Shown: in pieces, positions 9,323 through 17,334 of the stretch
How the letters are laid out: the number at the start of each line of letters is the position of its first letter
How positions within the stretch are numbered: the first letter of the stretch is position 1
NCBI GenBank assembly: GCA_019456145.1
Contig: VRUL01000004.1
Location: 83,919 to 147,918 of the forward strand
Reading direction: 5' to 3'
Origin: Planctomycetota bacterium
Lineage (GTDB): Bacteria > Planctomycetota > Phycisphaerae > Sedimentisphaerales > Anaerobacaceae
DNA: 64,000 nt
Notes under the pieces: model-generated
The model's input: the letters and a program-made list of their open reading frames with translations, nothing else
Database searches by the model: none
Told to the model about the DNA's origin: nothing
Position numbers and translations under genes: made by a program

Positions 9323-10051
9323 TTAACTTTGAGCTAACACTTTCAAATATTCTTTTACCGTATTGTCGAGTCCGGTTTCGAGGGCGTCTGCTATAAGGGC
9401 GTGGCCGATGGAGACCTCCAGTATACCCGGGACGGCAGAGCAGAATTTGCCGAGGTTTTTCAGGTTGAGGTCGTGACCTGCGTTCAGTCCCAGGCCGATT
9501 TCATTAGCGAATCCTGCAGCGGCGGCAAATCGCTCAAGCGTCTGCTCTACGTTGTCGTTTGTTCGAAAGGCTCTGGCATAAGGCTCGGTATATAACTCGA
9601 CACGGTCGGCTCCGATTTCTTTAGCCATCCGGATCCCTGCATTATCCGGGTCCATAAAAAGACTGACGCGGATGCCCAAATCTTTAATCTCTTTTATTAC
9701 CGGCTCGAGACGTTCTTTGTTTTGCTGCATGTTCCAGCCGTGGTCGGAAGTATTGGCACCCGGGGCATCGGGGACCAGTGTCGCCTGGTCGGGCTTTAGT
9801 TCGTGCAAAAGCTCTATTAGTTTGCCCGTGAAGGGATTGCCCTCGATGTTGAATTCGACGGTAAGCATTTTTTTAAGCTGGCGGGCATCGTCATATCTTA
9901 TGTGTCGCTCGTCTGGCCGGGGATGGACCGTTACGCCGTGAGCGCCGGCTTTGATGACTGTTGTGGCCGACTCTATTACGCTCGGTATGTCGATATCACG
10001 CTGGTTCCGCAGCAGAGCGATTTTATTTAGATTAACGCTAAGTTTCGTCAT
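9323..10051 (-). CDS. pdxJ: Pyridoxine 5'-phosphate synthase
   Basis: PdxJ closes the ring of pyridoxine 5'-phosphate from 1-deoxyxylulose 5-phosphate and aminoacetone phosphate (DXP-dependent vitamin B6 route). The 242-residue TIM barrel shows the family N-terminus LSVNLNKIALLRNQR, the GVTVHPRPDERHIR motif, the FMDPDN strand and the GLNAGHDLNLKN motif near the C-terminus. No strong Shine-Dalgarno is visible before the ATG. It is the first gene of the minus-strand group pdxJ-dapA-glycoside hydrolase. Confidence 0.95.
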   Translation of the reverse strand: MTKLSVNLNKIALLRNQRDIDIPSVIESATTVIKAGAHGVTVHPRPDERHIRYDDARQLKKMLTVEFNIEGNPFTGKLIELLHELKPDQATLVPDAPGANTSDHGWNMQQNKERLEPVIKEIKDLGIRVSLFMDPDNAGIRMAKEIGADRVELYTEPYARAFRTNDNVEQTLERFAAAAGFANEIGLGLNAGHDLNLKNLGKFCSAVPGILEVSIGHALIADALETGLDNTVKEYLKVLAQS

Positions 10052-10268
10052 TCTTGAGTTCTCGGAAAACCTTTGCGATTATATCGCCGGGGCGGGTTAC
10101 ATCAAGAAAATAAAATCAGGACCAAAGATTGTTGACCATATACCAACAACCAATGTAGCCATAGAGGGCACAGGATAATACGGAGGGCAAAAGTACATAA
10201 GTTATAAGTGAAGAACTCATAAGGCAAAGGAATGACGGTCGAAAGATTCTGCTTTTTTTAATAATTTG

Positions 10269-10296
10269 TTGATTCGCTGTATATTTGTGATATATT
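10269..10296 (+). promoter_or_regulatory. Putative sigma-70-type promoter for the 10359 lipoprotein
   Basis: TTGATT (10269-10274), a 16-base spacer and TATATT (10291-10296) lie about 60 bases before the ATG. Apart from this, the 307-base gap from pdxJ to 10358 shows nothing recognisable. Confidence 0.35.
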
Positions 10297-10358
10297 CTGT
10301 GGCGATATCGATGAATTTTGTAGGTTACTGATTATCAAAATAGTACGAGGGATTAACT

Positions 10359-10781
10359 ATGAAGCATAAGTACTCATTCCTATTAGCGGTTGCTCTGATT
10401 TGTGCTGCGATTGTACTTGTCTCGTGCAGGAGTCTTACAATTGGCGGGTCATCCGGCCATAAGCATGGACTCGGACATGGACCTCCGCCGCATGCTCCTG
10501 CTCACGGTTACCGCCAAAAGCATCAAGGCGTAGAACTGGTTTATGATTCCGGACGGGGTGTCTATGTCGTCGTCGAACTTCCCAACCATTTTTACTTCGG
10601 AGGCCGCTATTACCGTCAGAGAGAAAGCCAATGGGAAATAGGCGTGCATGTCAACGGCCCCTGGGAGGTGGTGGTCGAAGAGTCACTGCCGAAGGGGCTA
10701 CGTGGCAAAAAGAAGGGCAAGGGCAAGCCGAAAGTGCATCCCGGCCGCGGGCTTGGCCTCGAAAAGAAAAAGAATAAGTGA
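10359..10781 (+). CDS. Small His/Gly-rich lipoprotein, unknown function
   Basis: A 140-residue protein with a lipoprotein signal (lipobox LVSC, C23). A His/Pro/Gly-rich stretch follows (residues 32-52, GHKHGLGHGPPPHAPAHG), then a compact region of aromatic beta strands (VELVYDSGRGVYVVVEL, HFYFGGRYYRQ, WEIGVHVNGPWEVV). The end is basic (KKKGKGKPK...KKKNK). The strand pattern resembles small planctomycetal and proteobacterial lipoproteins with 'YY...W..' strands; the His-rich part could bind metal. Both points are inference. Confidence 0.6.
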   Translation: MKHKYSFLLAVALICAAIVLVSCRSLTIGGSSGHKHGLGHGPPPHAPAHGYRQKHQGVELVYDSGRGVYVVVELPNHFYFGGRYYRQRESQWEIGVHVNGPWEVVVEESLPKGLRGKKKGKGKPKVHPGRGLGLEKKKNK

Positions 10782-10800
10782 TAACTGTCATCACCGGCGC

Positions 10801-11130
10801 AACTTGAACCTATTGCTGCTTCCGTGGCTGCCGGGAAGAAGTTTTTCATTCAAGGGCTTTTCTGTTGGATTGATTGTGGCGGCAGTATTATTTTTTTTGA
10901 AACTCACAGGATAACAGCTCAGACGATTGCGTGGATGTTTTTGATTGCTGTGATTTTGTCATTTCTTACGATGAACTTTACCGATGCGTCAACGTATGCA
11001 TTTTTATCAGGAGTGAAAAAAGAGATGCGTATCGCAGTGCCGTTGCAGTTCTCAAGGGGATGCTTAGGGTCAGTGAAGCAAACAACGATTGTTGCAGTAA
11101 ATCAGATAAGCTCTGTGATTAATCCGAAAC
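10801..11130 (+). pseudogene. Relic of an HgcA/CdhD-like corrinoid protein membrane domain
   Basis: Two adjacent frames together read as the C-terminal membrane domain of a corrinoid iron-sulfur-type protein. The first (ending at 10914) gives PWLPGRSFSFKGFSVGLIVA and a hydrophobic helix. The second, from about 10911, gives AWMFLIAVILSFLTMNF, then TDASTYAFLSGVKKEMRIAV and PLQF before losing similarity. From memory, LPGR-F-S-KG and F-T-STY-SGVKKEMR are hallmarks of the C-terminal helices of HgcA-like and acetyl-CoA-synthase gamma-like proteins. The cobalamin-binding N-terminal part is absent, there is a frame change near 10910, and no start or Shine-Dalgarno fits, so this looks like a decayed 3' fragment. 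Confidence 0.5.
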
Positions 11131-11160
11131 CCCGGCATGCGTGATATGTCTTTTTACCTG

Positions 11161-11209
11161 GCCAATCTATTTCTTGCTAAATGTGCTTTTTTCGGTTATA
11201 AAATCGTAT
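11161..11209 (+). repeat. Direct repeat, left copy (promoter-like)
   Basis: About 49 bases starting GCCAATCTATTTCTTG are repeated imperfectly at 11759-11808, on the other side of hicBA. The first 16 bases are identical and most of the rest matches. This copy keeps a promoter layout: TTGCTA (11174-11179), 17 bases, TATAAA (11197-11202). Confidence 0.65.
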
Positions 11210-11293
11210 CGCGTCGTGTGTATTGCGTTTTTATATGCTGGGCCCGTCTGTAATTGCATGTATCCTTTTTATTCATAACCACGAATAAAATAA

Positions 11294-11321
11294 TTGATTA
11301 TTTCAAATCCTTGTCTATAAT
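11294..11321 (+). promoter_or_regulatory. Putative hicBA promoter
   Basis: TTGATT (11294-11299), a 16-base spacer and a perfect TATAAT (11316-11321) lie 36 bases before the hicB ATG. HicB antitoxins usually repress such a promoter; no clear operator palindrome was seen. Confidence 0.5.
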
Positions 11322-11356
11322 ATAAGTGTAATAAATGACTCAATAGGAGTAACTTT

Positions 11357-11572
11357 ATGCATAATGAATTTACTGCAATAGTGGAAAAGGATGGTGACTT
11401 GTTCATTGCTTATTGTGCTGAAGTGCCGGGAGCTAATGGACAGGGTAAAACCAAGGAAGAATGCCTTGCGAATTTATCAGAGGCAATCAGCCTTATTCTT
11501 GAAGACCGTCGTCAAGATGCCTTACGTGGAATTCCTGATGATGCAACGCCTGAAGTGGTGAGTGTGGAATGA
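11357..11572 (+). CDS. hicB: HicB-family antitoxin
   Basis: A 71-residue HicB (partial RNase H fold) antitoxin: FTAIVEKDGDLFIAYCAEVPGA, then GQGKTKEECLANLSEAISLILE, the standard HicB core that binds and neutralises HicA. No C-terminal DNA-binding domain follows, so this is the short form. AGGAG (11345-11349) supports the start. It overlaps hicA by four bases (ATGA), typical of coupled toxin-antitoxin genes. The order here is antitoxin first. Confidence 0.88.
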   Translation: MHNEFTAIVEKDGDLFIAYCAEVPGANGQGKTKEECLANLSEAISLILEDRRQDALRGIPDDATPEVVSVE

Positions 11573-11754
11573 AACGAATCGCCCTTCTGAAACATCTCAG
11601 AAAACATGGATGTTATCTGAAGAGAGAAGGTCGTTCGCATTCGCTTTGGTGCAATCCTCTTACAGGTCATTCAGAAGCAATTCCCCATCATACCGAGATC
11701 TCAAATAAATTAGCAAGAAAAATCTGCAAGGCATTATCAATAAAAGATATTTAG
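11569..11754 (+). CDS. hicA: HicA-family mRNA interferase toxin
   Basis: A 61-residue double-stranded-RNA-binding-fold toxin. It has LKHLRKHGCYLKREGRSHSLW, with the conserved His in GRSHSLW that is required for RNA cleavage in the family, and a closing IPHHTEISNKLARKICKAL segment. It begins inside the end of hicB. The fold is complete and no damage is visible, so the pair is probably functional. Together they form a small mobile-type module inserted just upstream of pgsA. Confidence 0.88.
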   Translation: MKRIALLKHLRKHGCYLKREGRSHSLWCNPLTGHSEAIPHHTEISNKLARKICKALSIKDI

Positions 11755-11758
11755 AACA

Positions 11759-11808
11759 GCCAATCTATTTCTTGTCAAATCTTACTTTTCCGGTTATAAA
11801 TCTGGTAT
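11759..11808 (+). repeat. Direct repeat, right copy (pgsA promoter)
   Basis: Partner of the repeat at 11161-11209. This copy runs into the pgsA start codon and contains a better promoter (see 11772-11800). The two copies flank the hicBA module. Confidence 0.65.
11772..11800 (+). promoter_or_regulatory. pgsA promoter with apparently leaderless start
   Basis: TTGTCA (11772-11777), 17 bases, TATAAA (11795-11800). The pgsA ATG is at 11807, only six bases after the -10 hexamer, about where transcription should begin, and there is no Shine-Dalgarno. This suggests a leaderless mRNA. Confidence 0.5.
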
Positions 11809-12421
11809 GAAATTGAGTTGGGCCAATCGGATTACGATTCTTCGGATTCTGCTGATAATCCCGTTCATTAGCTGCATGTTGAAGATAAACGATGCTGAAT
11901 TCGGCAACGTGATGCGCTATATCGCTATTTTTATTTTTTTGTTCATGGCAATTAGTGACGCGGTCGACGGTTATATTGCTCGCCGGAACAGGCAGATTAC
12001 CAGGCTCGGTGCATTTCTGGATCCGACGGCGGACAAACTGCTTATAACCAGTGCCTGTCTGTTGCTTATCTCGCAGCGGGGAAGCGTTGGAGATTTTCCA
12101 CTGCCGTCGACAGTTGTAGTCTTGATAATAGGCAAAGACGTGATTTTGACGATTGGTTTCGTCATTCTTTATTTTATGACTTCAAAAATTTATACCGCTC
12201 CTGTATTTGTTGGTAAGGTTGCTACAACTCTGCAGTCGTCGATGGTGGCGGGGATTCTGCTTGGTCCTGAGTTCTCAAGCTTTTTGACCGGCTGGATTTG
12301 GTTTCTCCGGGTGCTGTGGTGGTCTGCAGCCGGGACTGCTATTTTGGCAACTCTTATTTACATTCGCAACGGAATCCGCTATTATGAACAGTACGAGCAT
12401 GATGTTGGCCATGAAAAGTAG
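11807..12421 (+). CDS. pgsA: CDP-diacylglycerol-glycerol-3-phosphate 3-phosphatidyltransferase
   Basis: A 204-residue integral membrane enzyme making phosphatidylglycerol phosphate from CDP-diacylglycerol and glycerol 3-phosphate. The CDP-alcohol phosphotransferase signature is complete: D54-G55, A58-R59, G68, D72 and D76 in DAVDGYIARR...GAFLDPTADK. Several hydrophobic helices flank it. It is preceded directly by a promoter-like repeat and lacks a Shine-Dalgarno. Assignment as PgsA and not another CDP-alcohol transferase rests on length and N-terminal layout (SWANRITILRILLI). Confidence 0.88.
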   Translation: MKLSWANRITILRILLIIPFISCMLKINDAEFGNVMRYIAIFIFLFMAISDAVDGYIARRNRQITRLGAFLDPTADKLLITSACLLLISQRGSVGDFPLPSTVVVLIIGKDVILTIGFVILYFMTSKIYTAPVFVGKVATTLQSSMVAGILLGPEFSSFLTGWIWFLRVLWWSAAGTAILATLIYIRNGIRYYEQYEHDVGHEK

Positions 12422-12521
12422 GGGCTTTCATTTGGCGTCTGGGTGTCTTCGAAGTGTTTGACATTTTTGGTGAGCGGCCATTCCAGAAAGTGAAATATAG
12501 ATGTTTGTTAAGGATCGTGGG

Positions 12522-13736
12522 ATGAAATCAAAGTATTGGGCTTTAATCGTTGCGGCGGCTATGAGCGTTTTCTGCGGCACAGGTTGCCAGGTCCATCGCA
12601 GCGCTTTGGCATCTCCGCGTCTTCCCGGAGCCCGGGCTGTTATCGACGCGAGCTTTTATCCAACTCTACAGGCTGCAATTGACGATGTGCCGGACGAGGG
12701 GGGTGTTGTCCGTATGCCGCCGGGTACGTTTGAGATTGACGAACCCTTGAAGGTCGGTATATCTGACTTGCTCATTGAAGGGGCGGGCACCGCCACGCAC
12801 ATCAAGAATATCAACGTCGAGGGCAAACCAGCATTAATACTCCGGCACCCCAGCGGCGCCGATGACCGAAACCATGAACTGTGGCGGATTCGGCTGGCCA
12901 ACTTTCGCCTTACCGGCAACGAAAAGAGCGGCTGTGGCATCGAAGCACGACACATCAACGAAATATTCATCGATGGTGTTACCGTTAGCTATCATGGCGG
13001 GGACGGCATTGTGCTTGACCATTGCTACGAGGACCCGCGCATTTGCGATTCGCTAATCACCTACAACAAGGATACCGGACTCAATCTAATCGGCTGCCAT
13101 GATATTATCGTTTCCTCAAACCAGTTCGAGGAGAACCGGGATGCCGTCCGGTGCATCGACAGCTATAATCTTACCATGACCGGCAACAACCTCGACGACC
13201 ACCTCGGCGACGGCATCGTCATAGAGAATACCTATGGTTCGGTTGTTTCAGGTAATATGATCGAGGAGTGCAGGGGCACCGCTATCGTACTCGACCGAGA
13301 CTGCTACGGCATCACGCTGAGCGCCAATGTCATCGCGCATAACGAATCAGGCGGAATCGACCTGCGCGACGCACACGGCTGTACTGTCAGCGCCAACACA
13401 TTCACCATCATGGGCGGTTACGCTTTGGCTATAAGCCCCAATAGTGGGCGCATCACCGTTACCGGCAACAACTTCTCCGACAGCTACATCGGCGGCGGCA
13501 AAGTGAAACGCGGCGCCGGCGACCGTAAGGCCGGCGGTATGATTATTGTTGGAACTTCAGATGTGGTTATTTCCGGTAACGTGTTTTCAGGCGTTAAGCC
13601 AAAGGCCCTGGCCGTCGAAGGTGAACCAGGCAGGCGTATTGTGTTCACCGACAATGTGTTAACCGACGTGGAAAGTGATCATGCGAAATTAGACGATTCA
13701 TCTTTAGTTAACGATAACCTGGAGCCGGTGAAATAA
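12522..13736 (+). CDS. Beta-helix (NosD/pectate-lyase-like) lipoprotein
   Basis: The frame opens at 12501, but AAGGA (12510-12514) and the signal sequence favour the ATG at 12522 (404 residues). The start MKSKYWALIVAAAMSVFCGTGC ends in a plausible lipobox. ATIDASFYPTLQAAIDDVPDEGG-type sequence opens a right-handed parallel beta-helix: about a dozen rungs such as ITYNKDTGLNLIGCHDIIVS, NRDAVRCIDSYNLTMTGNN and ITLSANVIAHNESGGIDLRD. Such proteins bind or cleave polysaccharide; no catalytic set is obvious here, so an enzyme activity is not claimed. Confidence 0.75.
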   Translation: MKSKYWALIVAAAMSVFCGTGCQVHRSALASPRLPGARAVIDASFYPTLQAAIDDVPDEGGVVRMPPGTFEIDEPLKVGISDLLIEGAGTATHIKNINVEGKPALILRHPSGADDRNHELWRIRLANFRLTGNEKSGCGIEARHINEIFIDGVTVSYHGGDGIVLDHCYEDPRICDSLITYNKDTGLNLIGCHDIIVSSNQFEENRDAVRCIDSYNLTMTGNNLDDHLGDGIVIENTYGSVVSGNMIEECRGTAIVLDRDCYGITLSANVIAHNESGGIDLRDAHGCTVSANTFTIMGGYALAISPNSGRITVTGNNFSDSYIGGGKVKRGAGDRKAGGMIIVGTSDVVISGNVFSGVKPKALAVEGEPGRRIVFTDNVLTDVESDHAKLDDSSLVNDNLEPVK

Positions 13737-13745
13737 TGAAGTAAA

Positions 13746-13769
13746 CGCAGCGTGATAACGCTCGCTGCG
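13746..13769 (+). other. Perfect 7-bp hairpin between beta-helix gene and ribBA
   Basis: CGCAGCG (13746-13752) pairs with CGCTGCG (13763-13769) over a 10-base loop. No T-run follows, so it is not a typical terminator. The ribBA leader does not show the conserved FMN-riboswitch pattern. Confidence 0.4.
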
Positions 13770-13831
13770 ATTGAGAAATTAGTTGAAAGAATTCCCAAAT
13801 ATTTAAATTAGCAGGTATGAATAAATAAGAA

Positions 13832-15073
13832 ATGACAGTGCAATTTAGCGAAATATCGGAAGTCCTGGAAGAGCTTCGGTTGGGTAAGATGATAGTGGTA
13901 GTAGATGCTGAAGACCGCGAAAACGAAGGGGACCTGGTTTGCGCCGCTGAGAAAGTGACGCCGGGGATTATTAACTTTATGGCCAGATATGGTCGTGGTC
14001 TTATCTGCCTGCCGCTTACGGCGGAGAAATGTGATTCGCTTGGTCTGTACCCGCAGACGGTCGATAATACGGCCCGATTCGGTACTGCGTTTACGGTGAG
14101 TATTGATGCGGCTGAAGGGATAAGTACAGGCATTAGCGCTGCTGACAGGGCAAAGACGGTTCAGGTGGCGATTGCAGACCAGACCAAAGCAAGAGACCTT
14201 GTTCGCCCGGGTCATATATTTCCATTACGCGCAAGAGAAGGCGGGGTGTTGGTTCGAGCCGGGCAAACTGAGGGATCAGTTGATTTGATGCGGTTGGCGA
14301 AACTAAAGCCGGCTGGGGTCATCTGTGAAATTATGAACGAAGACGGTTCGATGGCACGGGTGCCGGAGTTGTTGAAATTTTGTGAAAAACACGAACTAAA
14401 AATTGTTTCAATCGCCAAGCTCATAGAATATCGTCTGCAGCGTGAAAGCCAGATCAAGCGGCTTGAGAGCGTGACTTTGCCTACCGACTATGGGGAATTC
14501 AAGCTGATTGGCTATGAGACTAAACTATCATCTGAGCCGCATCTGGCATTGTGCAAGGGCGGCGTGGGCGACCTTGATGAGAACGGAAAACCTATCGAAC
14601 ACGGAGAACCTGTGTTGGTGAGAGTGCATTCGGAGTGTATGACCGGGGATTTATTTCATTCGCAGCGGTGCGAATGCGGTTATCAATTGATAACTGCGAT
14701 GAATATGATAGAAGATGCCGGCAAAGGGGCCTTGATTTATCTTAGGCAGGAGGGCAGGGGCATTGGACTGACCAATAAACTGCGGGCTTATAAACTTCAG
14801 GAGCAGGGTCTTGACACGGTTGAGGCCAATATTAAATTGGGCTTTATGGCCGACAAGCGGGATTATGGAATTGGGGCTCAAATCTGTCGCGATTTGGGGC
14901 TGAAGGAGATACGAATACTGACAAATAATCCGAAAAAGATAAGTCGCCTTGAGGTTTATGGCATAAAGATTGCCGAGCAGATACCATTAATGGCTGAGCC
15001 CAGCAAGCATAACATTGACTATTTGAGGGCAAAAAAACGCCACCTTGGCCATATGCTTGATGAGGACTTATAG
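13832..15073 (+). CDS. ribBA: Bifunctional DHBP synthase / GTP cyclohydrolase II
   Basis: A 413-residue fusion catalysing the two entry reactions of riboflavin synthesis. Residues 1-205 are the 3,4-dihydroxy-2-butanone 4-phosphate synthase part, with the acidic DAEDRENEGDLVCAAE loop and the HIFPLRAREGGVLVRAGQTE motif. Residues 205-405 are GTP cyclohydrolase II, with RVHSECMTGDLFHSQRCECG (zinc Cys set) and LRQEGRGIGL followed by NKLRAYKLQE. No strong Shine-Dalgarno precedes the ATG. Both halves look complete. Confidence 0.95.
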   Translation: MTVQFSEISEVLEELRLGKMIVVVDAEDRENEGDLVCAAEKVTPGIINFMARYGRGLICLPLTAEKCDSLGLYPQTVDNTARFGTAFTVSIDAAEGISTGISAADRAKTVQVAIADQTKARDLVRPGHIFPLRAREGGVLVRAGQTEGSVDLMRLAKLKPAGVICEIMNEDGSMARVPELLKFCEKHELKIVSIAKLIEYRLQRESQIKRLESVTLPTDYGEFKLIGYETKLSSEPHLALCKGGVGDLDENGKPIEHGEPVLVRVHSECMTGDLFHSQRCECGYQLITAMNMIEDAGKGALIYLRQEGRGIGLTNKLRAYKLQEQGLDTVEANIKLGFMADKRDYGIGAQICRDLGLKEIRILTNNPKKISRLEVYGIKIAEQIPLMAEPSKHNIDYLRAKKRHLGHMLDEDL

Positions 15074-15076
15074 TTT

Positions 15077-15613
15077 ATGAAAACGACCGGTGTGATAGCG
15101 CATATTTTGTTCGTTATATTACTTTTGTCAGTGGTCGGCTGTGGGCAGCCTCAGCTCGGCCCAAAGCGGACTGAAGGACAATCTAAAACTGTTAGCGATT
15201 GTAATGAAGCTTTTGCATACTCTAATTATGCTCCGATGAAAATCGATATTGTTCCGTTAACTGAATATATCGTTGCCGGTAATGCCGGAGAAGGGTCAAA
15301 GATAGAGGTCTATGTGAGTTTGTTGGACTCGTTTGGTTCCCAAATAAAGTCACCGGGTATATTTCGTTTTGAGTTATATCAGAGAGTTCCTCGCTCGGCT
15401 GAGCCTAAGGGCAAAAGAATTGTGCTCTGGCCGGATATCGACTTAACAACTTTAGTTGAAAACGACAACCACTGGCGGGACTTTCTCAGAGCCTATGAAT
15501 TCAGTTTGCCTTTCGAATCAGAAGCGGACCAAAACTACATATTGGAAGCCACTTGTATATCTCCCAACGGCAAACGTCTTTCGGGTGAGTTTAACCTTAC
15601 CCATATAAAATGA
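15077..15613 (+). CDS. Small lipoprotein, unknown function
   Basis: A 178-residue protein with a lipoprotein signal peptide ending VVGC (C22). The mature region predicts mostly beta strands (IDIVPLTEYI, SKIEVYVSLLDSFGSQIKSP, FRFELYQ, LPFESEADQNYILEATCIS). I do not recognise a specific family. It begins three bases after ribBA, so it is likely read from the same transcript, but no functional tie to riboflavin is evident. Confidence 0.65.
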   Translation: MKTTGVIAHILFVILLLSVVGCGQPQLGPKRTEGQSKTVSDCNEAFAYSNYAPMKIDIVPLTEYIVAGNAGEGSKIEVYVSLLDSFGSQIKSPGIFRFELYQRVPRSAEPKGKRIVLWPDIDLTTLVENDNHWRDFLRAYEFSLPFESEADQNYILEATCISPNGKRLSGEFNLTHIK

Positions 15614-15734
15614 TTTGTCGATGGCTTTATACAAGCATTAAGCGCATTCTATATTTACCTGCCTGGTTAAATTAGATTGACCAAAAAGGTCTAATCTGCA
15701 ATTATATCCAGCAGTTTGACCTTATTTTATTATC

Positions 15735-15762
15735 GGAACCTTTTGGGGCAATGTTTGTCTAA
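15735..15762 (+). promoter_or_regulatory. ECF-type promoter upstream of the sigma factor gene
   Basis: GGAACCT (15735-15741), 15 bases, GTCTAA (15757-15762) matches the layout of sigma-E-like promoters (GGAACTT / GTCTRA). Its position implies autoregulation. The expected transcript start falls at or after the 15767 ATG, so a leaderless message or use of GTG 15779 is possible. Confidence 0.4.
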
Positions 15763-15766
15763 TTAA

Positions 15767-16384
15767 ATGGATAAAGGCGTGGCAAAAGCAGTAAATATCG
15801 ACATTGATGATGGGGTACTGGTTGAGCGTTGCCGGCAGGGTGATTCTGCAGCTATGGAACGCCTTATCCTTAAGTATCAGGATCGCATCTATAACGTCAT
15901 ATTGAGAATATGCAAAAATACCGATGATGCTGCGGAACTTACACAGGAAACGTTTGTCAAAATAATAAAGAAGATAAATGAATTCGAGGGCAGAAGCAGC
16001 TTTTATACCTGGGCGTTTAGGATAGCCGTTAATTTAACTCTGAATTACTGCCAACGAAACGTCAGGTTTAAGCATCAAAGCCTGGATACAGAAGACAATG
16101 AATACAACCGGCAGGCAAGGAGGGAGTTGAAGGAGTTTTTGACTGATGAAAGCAGCCCTGATCCGGCGGTCGTAGCGCAGAACAAAGAGCTTTGCGGGAT
16201 GGTTGTCGAGGCGCTGATGAAATTGGATGATGCGCATCGAGCTGTGCTTGTCTTAAGGGACATTGAAGGTATGAATTATGCTCGAATCGCAGAAGTGCTT
16301 GATATCGAGCTGGGTACGGTTAAGAGCAGATTAAGCAGGGCCAGAAGAAATCTAAGAAAGATTATGGAGGCCAATTTACGATGA
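15767..16384 (+). CDS. ECF-type RNA polymerase sigma factor
   Basis: A 205-residue extracytoplasmic-function sigma factor. Region 2 spans residues 20-92 (RCRQGDSAAMERLILKYQDR, DDAAELTQETFVKI, SSFYTWAFRIAVNLTLNYC). Region 4 lies at 145-200 (DDAHRAVLVLRDIEGMNYAR then IAEVLDIELGTVKSRLSRAR). The linker is longer than in minimal ECFs. The next gene, overlapping by four bases, encodes a membrane protein of anti-sigma type. There is no Shine-Dalgarno before 15767; an in-frame GTG at 15779 is an alternative start. Confidence 0.9.
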   Translation: MDKGVAKAVNIDIDDGVLVERCRQGDSAAMERLILKYQDRIYNVILRICKNTDDAAELTQETFVKIIKKINEFEGRSSFYTWAFRIAVNLTLNYCQRNVRFKHQSLDTEDNEYNRQARRELKEFLTDESSPDPAVVAQNKELCGMVVEALMKLDDAHRAVLVLRDIEGMNYARIAEVLDIELGTVKSRLSRARRNLRKIMEANLR

Positions 16385-17217
16385 AACAAAAAAGAGAAAA
16401 CCCGGATATTGAAGAATTGCTGAATAGCTTTATTGATGGAGAGCTGACAGAAAGGGAGAAGACCGAGGTTCAACGGCTGATATCGCATGATGCACAGGTT
16501 GCGCAGCGGCTGCGAGAACTTCAGACCAGTAAGATGTTGGTTAGCTCTTTGCCTCGTGCAGAGGCACCGGCTCGGATTCTGGAACAGATAAAGTCTTCAC
16601 TGGAAACAGAGACAATATCGGGCCGACGCGAGTGGAACGAGGAACATTCCGACAGGCGAGTAGGTGTAAGGCATCTGATGGTTCGCAAGTTGTTGGCTGC
16701 TGCAGCTATGGTTGGGCTGGTAGCTGTTTTGGGGAGTGTGATTTACACAATTGTTGTCCCTGAGTCTCATCCAATATCCCCAGTACCCACAGTAGCAGCA
16801 GTAGCATTTGATGGCAGGCTTGAATTGAAGACGGATGCATTGAGAACTGTTAACACATTTATCGACAGGGCGATTGAGGATAATGGCCTTTCTGATTCCA
16901 TCAGCGTAGAAAGCCGGGGCGGCAAACGCGTATATTCTCTTATTTGTGGCCAAGAGGACTTAAATTTACTCCTGGCTGACTTGGCCGATGTTTGGGAGAG
17001 TTGCAATTCGACGACATTATTTGTTGAGACCAAGTCGTCAGGCGAGCAAAAGTTTGATGGTGTTAGCACAGACCGTATTATCAAGATTGTTGACGATTTG
17101 ATAACCCCGGTAAAGCCGATTATTACCAAGGATGAAGAAGAGATAGAAAAGCCTACGATCCGAGTGAAGGATGCGAAGAAAGTGCATCTGAGCATTGTGG
17201 TTGCAGGAAGCGAATAA
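16381..17217 (+). CDS. Membrane anti-sigma factor
   Basis: A 278-residue protein. Residues 9-50 (IEELLNSFIDGELTEREKTE..., then QRLRELQ) match the N-terminal helical anti-sigma domain, without the zinc-binding HC..C residues of the ZAS group. One transmembrane helix (about residues 103-127) follows, then an extracytoplasmic region ending in basic/beta sequence. It overlaps the sigma factor gene (ATGA), so the pair is probably co-translated, with the sigma factor held at the membrane. The sensed signal is unknown. Confidence 0.78.
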   Translation: MKQKRENPDIEELLNSFIDGELTEREKTEVQRLISHDAQVAQRLRELQTSKMLVSSLPRAEAPARILEQIKSSLETETISGRREWNEEHSDRRVGVRHLMVRKLLAAAAMVGLVAVLGSVIYTIVVPESHPISPVPTVAAVAFDGRLELKTDALRTVNTFIDRAIEDNGLSDSISVESRGGKRVYSLICGQEDLNLLLADLADVWESCNSTTLFVETKSSGEQKFDGVSTDRIIKIVDDLITPVKPIITKDEEEIEKPTIRVKDAKKVHLSIVVAGSE

Positions 17218-17334
17218 ATAGATTCGCTGTAAGGAGAGGGTGTCATTCGGGTCGGTTGAGACCGCTGAAATAGTCAAAAGTGTTTGCCCAGCAAAATATG
17301 TCGAGCGCAAATTCTAATCACAATGGTATTGGTA

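Noticed and set aside
13737..13831. FMN riboswitch ahead of ribBA
   Set aside because: The region is too short and lacks the conserved RFN pattern; only a simple hairpin is present.
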